Part shown: in pieces, positions 6,649 to 13,795 of the stretch
How positions within the stretch are numbered: position 1 is the stretch's first letter
Layout: each line of letters opens with the position of its first letter
Source: an uncultured Chitinophaga sp.
GTDB lineage: Bacteria; Bacteroidota; Bacteroidia; Chitinophagales; Chitinophagaceae
Reading direction: 5' to 3'
Length of the DNA: 15,578 bases
Assembly (NCBI RefSeq): GCF_937874145.1
Contig: NZ_CALNBI010000052.1
Coordinates: 1 to 15,578 of the forward strand
Program-made: the position numbers and the translations under genes
Notes under the pieces: generated by a model
What the model was told of the DNA's origin: nothing
What the model saw: the letters and a program-made list of their open reading frames with translations, nothing else
The model's database searches: none

Positions 6649-8109
6649 ATGAGTATGCAAACGATAAAAGTCAGGATCATGCGCAGTCTTGCATCCTTTA
6701 CACTCATCCTCGCCGCGGGCGCAACGCTGATGACGGCGGGTTGCGGAAAATCCTTCCTGGAGCTGAAGAACCCCCAGGCCATCGATTTCGACCAGATCAA
6801 AGACCTCGAATCGCTCACCACGGCTTCCACCGGCGTGTATAGCCGCTTCAAGCAGGCGAATTACTATAACCGTACGTTCATTTTGGTGCCCGAGCTGATG
6901 GGCGACAACTGCTTCATCAGCATCCGCAATTTCGGGCGGTACCTCAACCAGGACCGCTTCGCCGTGGGCAACGGGGATTCTTATCTCACCGGTGCGTGGC
7001 AACTGATGAACCAGGTGATTGTGAACGCTAACCTGGCGTTGGCTTCCGCGCAAAAAATCACCTTTTCGGGCACCGACCAGCCGAAGGCCAACCAGGTGAC
7101 CGGCGAGCTGTATGCGTGCCGGGCTTTGGCCATGTTTGACATGGTGCGCCTGTTTGCGCAGCCTTACAATTTCTCGGCGGGCGCGGCGCATTTGGGGATA
7201 CCGGTGTATACGCAGCCGTCTAACCAGATCATCTACCCCAACCGCGAGAATGTGGCGGCAAGCTATGCGCAGATCGTATCCGATCTGAAGCAGGCAGAAT
7301 CGCTGATGACCAACGCGAAGAGCAACGGCCGGTTCACGCTGGCCGCAGTGCAGGGGCTTTTGGCCAAGGTGTATCTCTACCAGGAAGACTGGGCCAATGC
7401 CGAAACGTACGCCACCAAGGTGATCGACAATACGTTGTACACCCTCCTCCCCGCTTCGGGGTATGTTGCCAGCTGGAGCGCGAAATTTTCTGCGGAATCG
7501 TTGCTGGAGATCGGCAATACGCCCAACAGCAACTCGGGTTCCGACGGGATCGGGTATATGACCGAACAGGCTGGGTATGGCGATCTGCTGGCGTCGAAGG
7601 ACCTGTACGATACTTACACTGCCACCGACGTGCGCCGCGGGCTTGTAACACCGGGCGCGCGCGTCAATGCGGAGCCACAGGCGTATTTCATCGGGAAGTA
7701 TCCGAATGGTGTGGGAACGAAGGACGATAACCCGAAAGTGCTGCGCAAAGCGGAAATGTACCTCATCCGCGCCGAAGCGCGCGCGGAGCTGGCGCTCACG
7801 GATGCTTCCAAACGCGCGGGTGCGCTGGCGGACCTGAACGTGATCGTTAAACGTGCTGACGCCGCCGCGGCGGATGTGGATTTGAGCGGCGAAGCGCTGA
7901 TCGACCGGATCATCCTCGAACGCCGTAAAGAGCTGGCCTTCGAAGGGAACCGGCTGTTCGACCTCAACCGGAAAGGGAAAGACGTGATCAACATCCAGTC
8001 GGATGCGCAGACCACTTACAAATATCCCAACAACCGTTTCATCATGCCTATTCCTTATGATGAAATGAACGCCAATCCCAACATGGTTCAAAATCCCGGC
8101 TGGCGCTAA
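6649..8109 (+). CDS. RagB/SusD family nutrient-binding outer-membrane lipoprotein
   Basis: This 486-residue protein is the surface lid that captures ligand and hands it to SusC. It has a lipoprotein signal with the lipobox TAGC (lipidated Cys at residue 32). The early segment SFLELKNPQAIDFDQI is typical of SusD-like proteins. The helical, TPR-like middle includes GELYACRALAMFDMVRLF (about 146-163). Typical C-terminal SusD features are LRKAEMYLIRAEA, ERRKELAFEGNRLFDL and PYDEMNANPNMVQNPGW at the very end. Length fits the family. It lies 11 bases after susC and is surely co-transcribed. An ATG two codons downstream is a possible alternative start. Ligand specificity is not visible; the downstream genes suggest peptides rather than glycans. 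Confidence 0.96.
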   Translation: MSMQTIKVRIMRSLASFTLILAAGATLMTAGCGKSFLELKNPQAIDFDQIKDLESLTTASTGVYSRFKQANYYNRTFILVPELMGDNCFISIRNFGRYLNQDRFAVGNGDSYLTGAWQLMNQVIVNANLALASAQKITFSGTDQPKANQVTGELYACRALAMFDMVRLFAQPYNFSAGAAHLGIPVYTQPSNQIIYPNRENVAASYAQIVSDLKQAESLMTNAKSNGRFTLAAVQGLLAKVYLYQEDWANAETYATKVIDNTLYTLLPASGYVASWSAKFSAESLLEIGNTPNSNSGSDGIGYMTEQAGYGDLLASKDLYDTYTATDVRRGLVTPGARVNAEPQAYFIGKYPNGVGTKDDNPKVLRKAEMYLIRAEARAELALTDASKRAGALADLNVIVKRADAAAADVDLSGEALIDRIILERRKELAFEGNRLFDLNRKGKDVINIQSDAQTTYKYPNNRFIMPIPYDEMNANPNMVQNPGWR

Positions 8110-8153
8110 TCTGCCGGGAAAAGTCAAACATTCGTCCTGAAAAAATCAATGTT

Positions 8154-9365
8154 ATGCACATCAACAATTCCCAACGCTTCATACAATACTGCGCCCTCGG
8201 CCTGATATCCGCCATGCTGTTCCTGGCGGCCTGTTCCAAGAAAGACCTGGTTGCGCCGCCTTCGCCGGAACTGAAGCCCGACACGCAATCGTCCGTCACC
8301 ACCATCATGCCCGACATGCCGGTGATCGACACGCAGATCGCCAGCTTCATGGCACTGTACCAGGTGCCCGGCGCGTCTATCGCCGTGGTGAAAGACGGCA
8401 AGCTCGTGTATGCGAAAGGCTATGGCATCGCCGATTCCACGACCATGGACATGGTAGATACCTCCAGCCTGTTCCGCATCGCCAGCCTCAGTAAGTTCGT
8501 GACCACGCTCGGCGTGATGAAGCTCGTGGAAGACGACTCGCTGGAACTGACCGATAAGATCTTCGGCGCGGGTGCGCTGCTCGATACCGTATTGGGTACC
8601 AAGCCTTATCCCGCCTACGTCCAGGATATGACCGTGGAGCAACTGCTGCGCCACGAAGGCGGCGGATGGGGCAATTCTTCCAGCGATCCCGCATTCGCGC
8701 AATCCTCCTATAACATCGACCAGCTCATCGGCTGGGCCATCAATAACCGTCCCCTGGCCAACGCCCCCGGCACTGTAACCGATTATTCCAACCTCGGGTT
8801 CATGATCATGGGAAGGATCATCGAGAAAATCACGGGGCAGAATTACGTGACCTTCATCCAGCAAAACGTGCTGGGGCCCTCCGGCGTCACCAACATGCAG
8901 ATCGGCGCGTCTACCTACGCGGGCCGGAAACCCAACGAAGTCCGCTACTACGGCCAGAACGGGAACCTGCCTTACGGCTATAACAGCAACGCGTTTACGC
9001 GGCTGGGCGCGGCGGGCGCCTGGATCGGCAGCCCGATCGATTATATGCGCGTGATGGTGCACAATGACGGGTTCACGACGGTGCCGGACCTCCTGGCGGC
9101 CGCCACCACCACGGCGCTCAGCACCAAATCCACCATATCCAATTATGCATTCGGTATCCGCATCAGCACAAACGGGAACTGGTACCATGGCGGCTCGCTG
9201 TCCGGCACCCGCACCTGGATGGTGCGCACGTACCATGGTTACAGCTGGGCGATATTCCTGAACACGCGCAACAACACCACGGCCTTCAATACGGCGCTGG
9301 ACCGTTTAATCTGGCCGGCGGTGAACAGCAGCGCCACGGCCTGGCCGGCGATCGACCTGTTCTGA
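8154..9365 (+). CDS. Lipoprotein serine hydrolase, S12/beta-lactamase family (first of three)
   Basis: This 403-residue protein has a lipoprotein signal (LAAC, Cys at residue 27) followed by a Pro-rich linker and a beta-lactamase-fold domain (about 57-390). Catalytic motifs: S111-L-S-K114 (SxxK nucleophile and general base), Y211-S-N213 (YxN) and H345-G-G347 (HxG in place of KTG). YxN plus HxG is the pattern of S12 peptidases such as D-aminopeptidase, with relatives acting as DD-carboxypeptidases or esterases, so a hydrolase for D-residue-containing peptides is plausible. The lipid anchor suggests attachment to the outer membrane, possibly facing outward next to SusCD. It starts 44 bases after susD and is followed after 33 bases by a second family member. 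There is no C-terminal accessory domain. Antibiotic resistance is not implied. Confidence 0.92.
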   Translation: MHINNSQRFIQYCALGLISAMLFLAACSKKDLVAPPSPELKPDTQSSVTTIMPDMPVIDTQIASFMALYQVPGASIAVVKDGKLVYAKGYGIADSTTMDMVDTSSLFRIASLSKFVTTLGVMKLVEDDSLELTDKIFGAGALLDTVLGTKPYPAYVQDMTVEQLLRHEGGGWGNSSSDPAFAQSSYNIDQLIGWAINNRPLANAPGTVTDYSNLGFMIMGRIIEKITGQNYVTFIQQNVLGPSGVTNMQIGASTYAGRKPNEVRYYGQNGNLPYGYNSNAFTRLGAAGAWIGSPIDYMRVMVHNDGFTTVPDLLAAATTTALSTKSTISNYAFGIRISTNGNWYHGGSLSGTRTWMVRTYHGYSWAIFLNTRNNTTAFNTALDRLIWPAVNSSATAWPAIDLF

Positions 9366-9398
9366 TCACCCAAATACCAATGATCTAAATGTAACGGA

Positions 9399-10997
9399 AT
9401 GATGTACAAAAAGATTGACGTTACCGGTTGCGGGAGCAGCCGGAAAGCCCTCCTTTTGTCCCTCCTGATAGCCGTCTATGCCACCGGGTTCGGCCAGCGG
9501 AAGCCAACGCCGCTGCCGCCGGGGCTGGACGCCTACATCGGGCAGGTCCTCGATTCCTTTCACGTACCCGGCCTCAGCATCGCGGTGGTGAAAGATGGGC
9601 AGGTACTGCTTTCGAAGGGATATGGCGTGCGGAAAATGGGCGAAAGCGGGAAGGTGGATGCGCAAACCCTCTTCCCCATCGCATCGAATACAAAAGCATT
9701 TACGGCCACCGCGCTGGGGATCCTGGCGGAGCGGGGCAAGTTGCAATGGAACGACCGCGTGATCGACCATTTGCCATGGTTCCGGATGTCGGACCCATTT
9801 GTAACGCGGGAGATCACCATCCGGGACCTGCTGGTGCACAACAGCGGCCTGGCGCCCTATGCCGGGGATCTCATGCAATTTCCCGTGAGCGATTTCACGC
9901 GGCGCGAGATCGTGGAGAGGATCCGCTTTCTGCCGCTGGCCACCAGCTTCCGTTCGGCGTATGCATACGACAATGTGCTGTACCTGGCGGCCGGGGAAGT
10001 GATCGAAGCAGTAAGCGGAATGTCGTGGGAAGATTTCATTCGCCGTGAAATCCTCGATCCTGCCGGGATGCACGGCACGCTGGAGCGGTTCTCCCGGTTC
10101 CAGGGGCAGGCAAACGGTGCGATGCCGCATATCCCCGACAGCAAAGGCCGCATCAGTGTGCTGGAAACGTTTTTCGAAGAAGGCATGAGCGATAAATCCA
10201 ACCCCGCGGGCGGCATCGTGTCGAATGCGGCGGATATGGCGAAATGGATGCTGGTACAACTGGATTCGGGGAAGACGTTGTTCCGTCCTAAAACGGCGGC
10301 GCTGCTATGGCAGGGCGTGAATCCCATGCCGGAAGTATCCGTACCCGCGTGGATCGGGCCTTCCCGAACGGAGATGAACAGTTATGCGCTGGGGTTCAGG
10401 GTGTACCTGAACCGCGGCACCAAAGTGGTAACACATGGCGGCAAACTCGACGGATTCGTTTCCTGCGTGATGCTGTTCCCGGAGCATGGCCTGGGCATTA
10501 CGGTGCTCACGAACCAGGAATCCGGCAACGCGTATAACGCGATCCTGCAACACCTGGCGGATTACTACCTGAAAAAACCGCCAACCAACTGGATACGGGG
10601 CTACCGGATACAGGAAGACGCGAAGTTCGCGCGGTTTGCGGCGCTGGAAGGGCAATCGCTGGGCAAGCGGGACAGCACCTCGCGCCCGGCGCTTCCGATC
10701 GCACAATACGCCGGCATTTATCGTGATCCCTGGTACGGGGATATTACGGTGACGCTGAAAGATGGCAAACTGTACATGAAAGCACAGCATACGCCCGTGT
10801 TCTACGGCCAAATGGAGCACTGGCAGTATGAGACTTTCATCGTGCGGTGGGACCATCGCGAAGTGCGCGGCGACGCTTTTATCACATTTACACTGGACGC
10901 CGCAGGAAAAATCGTAGCGGCGAAAATGAAAGCCGTATCGCCGCTGACCGACGTCAGCCTCGACTTTCACGACCTGGACCTGAAACCTGTCAAATAA
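9399..10997 (+). CDS. Secreted serine hydrolase, S12/beta-lactamase family with C-terminal DUF3471-like domain (second of three)
   Basis: This 532-residue protein has a Sec signal peptide (hydrophobic core about 17-30, cleavage near FGQ) and no lipobox at the right place. The beta-lactamase-fold domain covers about 40-395. Motifs: S96-N-T-K99, Y190-D-N192 and H346-G-G348; strand VPGLSIAVVKDGQ and the LLVHNSGL segment are typical. The C-terminal part (about 425-530), with YAGIYRDPWYGDITVTLKDGKLYM, is a beta-rich DUF3471-like lipocalin-type domain common in S12 proteins. Predicted periplasmic or exported. The stop codon is five bases before the next hydrolase start, implying translational coupling. 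Substrate unknown; a D-amino-acid-containing peptide is the contextual guess. Confidence 0.92.
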   Translation: MMYKKIDVTGCGSSRKALLLSLLIAVYATGFGQRKPTPLPPGLDAYIGQVLDSFHVPGLSIAVVKDGQVLLSKGYGVRKMGESGKVDAQTLFPIASNTKAFTATALGILAERGKLQWNDRVIDHLPWFRMSDPFVTREITIRDLLVHNSGLAPYAGDLMQFPVSDFTRREIVERIRFLPLATSFRSAYAYDNVLYLAAGEVIEAVSGMSWEDFIRREILDPAGMHGTLERFSRFQGQANGAMPHIPDSKGRISVLETFFEEGMSDKSNPAGGIVSNAADMAKWMLVQLDSGKTLFRPKTAALLWQGVNPMPEVSVPAWIGPSRTEMNSYALGFRVYLNRGTKVVTHGGKLDGFVSCVMLFPEHGLGITVLTNQESGNAYNAILQHLADYYLKKPPTNWIRGYRIQEDAKFARFAALEGQSLGKRDSTSRPALPIAQYAGIYRDPWYGDITVTLKDGKLYMKAQHTPVFYGQMEHWQYETFIVRWDHREVRGDAFITFTLDAAGKIVAAKMKAVSPLTDVSLDFHDLDLKPVK

Positions 10998-11002
10998 AAG
11001 AT

Positions 11003-12727
11003 ATGAACGCAATTACAAGCAAGCGCCGGAGGATGCCCATCTTCCGGACAGGATGCCTGCTGGCCGCCCTTCTCACCGGAGCGGTAGCACAAGCCCAGCA
11101 GACCGACAGCATCGTAGCCCGGCTCACGCGGCTCACGGCGGAATTCGGCGCGCACGAGCCCGGGGGGACGTTGATCGTGAGCCGGGAAGGAAAAGTGATC
11201 TTCCGGAAATCGTTCGGGGTCGCCAACCTGGAGCAACCCTTGCCCGTGACCGATACCACGCTTTTCGAAGCGGCATCCGTTTCGAAGCAATTCACCGCAA
11301 CGGCTTTGCTGCTGCTGGTGCGGCAGGGGAAATTGTCGCTGGAAGACGATGCGCGCAAATATTTCCCGGAGCTGCCGGATTACGGCGCTACCATTACGAT
11401 CCGGCAGCTGCTCACGCATACGAGCGGGTTAAAAGACTGGCGGAACGTGACCTACCTCACGCCCTGGCCTACCGGTTACCGGCTCATGAACCAGGCTTTT
11501 GCCCTGGATATGATCTTCCGGCAGGCGAACCTCAATTACGCGCCTGGTGAGCGCTTATCCTACACCAACGCCGGATACGACCTGGCGGCGACGCTCGTGG
11601 AAAAACTGACGGGCGTTCCGTTTGTGAAGTTCGTCCAGGACAGCCTGCTCGCACCCGCCGGTATGGACCGCTCCTACTTCCGGAAGCATTTCCGGTATGT
11701 AGCGCCCGGCAAAGCCACCGGCTACTATCGCAACGGCAAAACCTGGGAAGCCGGCACCGTACTTGACGAGAACTACGGCGCGGCGGGCCTTATCACCACG
11801 GCGGAAGACCTGCACAAATGGCTGCGCTACATCAACCATCATTTCTCACCCAACGACGCATTTACAAAAATGCGGCTGGAGCGATACGTGCTCAACAACG
11901 GCGACACCTGCGATTATGCGAACGGCGGCGTGTACGTTAAAAACATTGAAGGCATTCAGCAGATCAGCCATTCCGGCTTCCTCGGCGCTTTCCGTGCATT
12001 GACCACCTACTACCCTGCCGGGGATTTCGCGGTCGCTTATACGAGCAACAACCAGGAAATCTCCACCGTGGAACTCAACAACGACATCTACCACATTCTT
12101 TTCGACCGCAAGGCTGTAAAGCCTTTCACATACTCCGACATGGATACCATCCGCATACAACCAGCCATGCTGGCGGGGAAAACCGGAAGTTACATGAACG
12201 AGACCGACAGTTCCGACGTCCTCCAGTTCTTCGCCGGTAAAAACGGGCTCATGCAATACCGCGCGCCGTTGAAAGCGCTTCCGGGCAATAAATTCCTGCT
12301 GGAAAAAACATTGTATCAATTCTCGGGAACCGGCGAATCCGTAACGCTTACGCGCGGCGGGGAGCCTGTCACCTACAGGAAAATTCCCGTCCAATCCGTT
12401 TCACCGGCGCTGCTGAAAGTCATCTCCGGCGCGTACCACAGCGAGGATTGCGATGTGACGATGTATGTGGAGCCACATTCCAAAGGATTGATCATGCACC
12501 GCGCGCCTTCCGATTCCGTGATCCTGGAACCAGTTTTCAATACCGGCCGGCATATCGGGTATAAAGGATTTGACCATAAGCTCAGGGTGATTTACGATTT
12601 CAATATCGACAAAAACCAGGTAGCCCGGCTGTCGGTACACTTGCCACGGGCCAACCGCATCTACTTCTACAAAACCGTTTCGAAAAATCAATCGCCGCGC
12701 CAACTCGCCGGTTTCAGGCAGCGGTAA
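11003..12727 (+). CDS. Secreted serine hydrolase, S12/beta-lactamase family with long C-terminal beta-rich extension (third of three)
   Basis: The 574-residue protein begins at ATG 11003, five bases after the preceding stop. The frame extends upstream to 10847, but that part overlaps the second hydrolase and is Arg-rich with no signal peptide. From 11003 there is a good signal peptide (about 1-31, AVAQAQ cleavage region). The catalytic domain (about 35-385) has S92-V-S-K95, Y187-T-N189 and a third motif H323-S-G325, compared with HGG in its two neighbours. QLLTHTSGLKDW is typical of the family. Residues about 410-574 form two beta-rich segments (about 416-490 and 497-570), each resembling the tail domain seen once in the second hydrolase. 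Low identity between the three copies argues for old divergence and separate roles, not a recent duplication. The epimerase gene follows after 34 bases. Confidence 0.92.
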   Translation: MNAITSKRRRMPIFRTGCLLAALLTGAVAQAQQTDSIVARLTRLTAEFGAHEPGGTLIVSREGKVIFRKSFGVANLEQPLPVTDTTLFEAASVSKQFTATALLLLVRQGKLSLEDDARKYFPELPDYGATITIRQLLTHTSGLKDWRNVTYLTPWPTGYRLMNQAFALDMIFRQANLNYAPGERLSYTNAGYDLAATLVEKLTGVPFVKFVQDSLLAPAGMDRSYFRKHFRYVAPGKATGYYRNGKTWEAGTVLDENYGAAGLITTAEDLHKWLRYINHHFSPNDAFTKMRLERYVLNNGDTCDYANGGVYVKNIEGIQQISHSGFLGAFRALTTYYPAGDFAVAYTSNNQEISTVELNNDIYHILFDRKAVKPFTYSDMDTIRIQPAMLAGKTGSYMNETDSSDVLQFFAGKNGLMQYRAPLKALPGNKFLLEKTLYQFSGTGESVTLTRGGEPVTYRKIPVQSVSPALLKVISGAYHSEDCDVTMYVEPHSKGLIMHRAPSDSVILEPVFNTGRHIGYKGFDHKLRVIYDFNIDKNQVARLSVHLPRANRIYFYKTVSKNQSPRQLAGFRQR

Positions 12728-12761
12728 CCAACCAAACAATCATTCGAAAATCATATACAAC

Positions 12762-13781
12762 ATGAAACTCAGTTTTGAAACATTCGAGCTCAGGAAAAAA
12801 TATCCGTTCACCATTTCCGGGTACACTTTACTGACGCAATCCGTGATTTATGTAACCATTGAACATGAAGGCTATACCGGCGCCGGGGAAGCCAGTCCGG
12901 GTTATTACTTCGACGAAACCATCGACGATGTGCTCGCCTTCTACGCTTCGCTGGCGCCGGATTTCGCGAAAATCTCCGACATCAGCGACCGCCAGTCTAT
13001 CATGGATTTCGTGGAAAAGAAGCGCCCCGGCCTCACGGCCGCCAAAGCGGGCATCGACGTAGCGCTGAACGACCTTTACGGTAAAATCCTCGGAAAGCCC
13101 TGCTACCAGCTCTTCGGCGCCGATCCAGCCACAATGCCGGTGACTTCGTTCACCATCGGGATGGACACGCCGGATGTGATCCGCAAGAAAGTAAGCGAAG
13201 CCACGGAATTCAAGCTGCTGAAAATAAAGCTCGGCGGCGAAAACGACCGCGGGATCATCGAAGCGATCCGCTCCGTGTCCAGCCAGCCGTTGTGTGTAGA
13301 CGCCAACCAGGGCTGGACCGACCGCCAGGAAGCCATCGACATGATCCATTGGCTGAAGGACCAGGGGACCACCTTCATCGAGCAACCCATGCCCGTGGCG
13401 CAGCGCGACGACAACGCCTGGGTTACGGAGCACAGCCCGCTTCCCGTGGTTGCCGACGAGGCCGTGCAGCGGCTCGTGGATGTGGAAAGCGCCAAAGGCG
13501 TGTACCATGGCATCAATATCAAAATGTCGAAATGCACAGGCATGCTGGAAGGTTACAAGATGGTGCAGAAGGCGCGTTCGCTGGGGTTGAAGCTGATGAT
13601 CGGCTGCATGAGCGAATCGTCTGTCGGGATACTGGGCGCCGCGGCCATCGCGCCTTTGTGCGACTGGGTGGATCTGGACAGCAGCTGGCTGATCGCCAAC
13701 AATCCGTATCACGATCCTGAACTGAGAGAAGGGAAAATCATTTTATCAGATGCGCCGGGCCTGGGCCTGCGCAAAAAATAA
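12762..13781 (+). CDS. Dipeptide epimerase, L-Ala-D/L-Glu epimerase type (enolase superfamily)
   Basis: The 339-residue cytoplasmic enzyme has no signal peptide. It has the enolase-superfamily capping domain (about 1-120) and barrel domain. Catalytic signature in order: K154-I-K156 (KxK acid/base), D180 in CVDANQGW, E207 in FIEQPMP and D232 in VVADEAVQ (Mg2+ ligands), then K254 in INIKMSK (opposite-face base). D304-L-D306 in DWVDLDSS is the DxD motif that in dipeptide epimerases binds the substrate alpha-ammonium group. That motif separates it from muconate cycloisomerase and o-succinylbenzoate synthase. The reaction epimerises the second residue of dipeptides, typically L-Ala-D-Glu to L-Ala-L-Glu, which allows murein peptides to be degraded by ordinary dipeptidases. 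Known relatives are YkfB and YcjG. Other dipeptides are possible because specificity varies in this group. It sits between the hydrolases and the DUF819 gene (14-base gap). Confidence 0.94.
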   Translation: MKLSFETFELRKKYPFTISGYTLLTQSVIYVTIEHEGYTGAGEASPGYYFDETIDDVLAFYASLAPDFAKISDISDRQSIMDFVEKKRPGLTAAKAGIDVALNDLYGKILGKPCYQLFGADPATMPVTSFTIGMDTPDVIRKKVSEATEFKLLKIKLGGENDRGIIEAIRSVSSQPLCVDANQGWTDRQEAIDMIHWLKDQGTTFIEQPMPVAQRDDNAWVTEHSPLPVVADEAVQRLVDVESAKGVYHGINIKMSKCTGMLEGYKMVQKARSLGLKLMIGCMSESSVGILGAAAIAPLCDWVDLDSSWLIANNPYHDPELREGKIILSDAPGLGLRKK

Positions 13782-13795
13782 GCGATCCAGACATC

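Noticed and set aside
3584..8127. Long open frames (about 400-500 codons) antisense to susC and susD
   Set aside because: They lie opposite strongly recognised genes in GC-rich codon-biased DNA, have low-complexity His/Arg/Val/Gly-rich translations and no family features; they are shadows.
10847..11002. Upstream in-frame extension of the third hydrolase
   Set aside because: It overlaps the end of the second hydrolase, is Arg-rich without a signal peptide, and ATG 11003 gives a proper signal peptide five bases after the preceding stop.
8154..12727. Antibiotic-resistance beta-lactamase cluster
   Set aside because: The third motif is HGG/HSG, not KTG, the tails are DUF3471-like, and the neighbours are transport and epimerase genes; S12 peptidase/esterase-type hydrolases are more likely.
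12762..13781. Muconate cycloisomerase or o-succinylbenzoate synthase
   Set aside because: Same superfamily, but the DxD motif (D304, D306) and the peptide-enzyme context favour a dipeptide epimerase; no menaquinone or aromatic-degradation genes are nearby.
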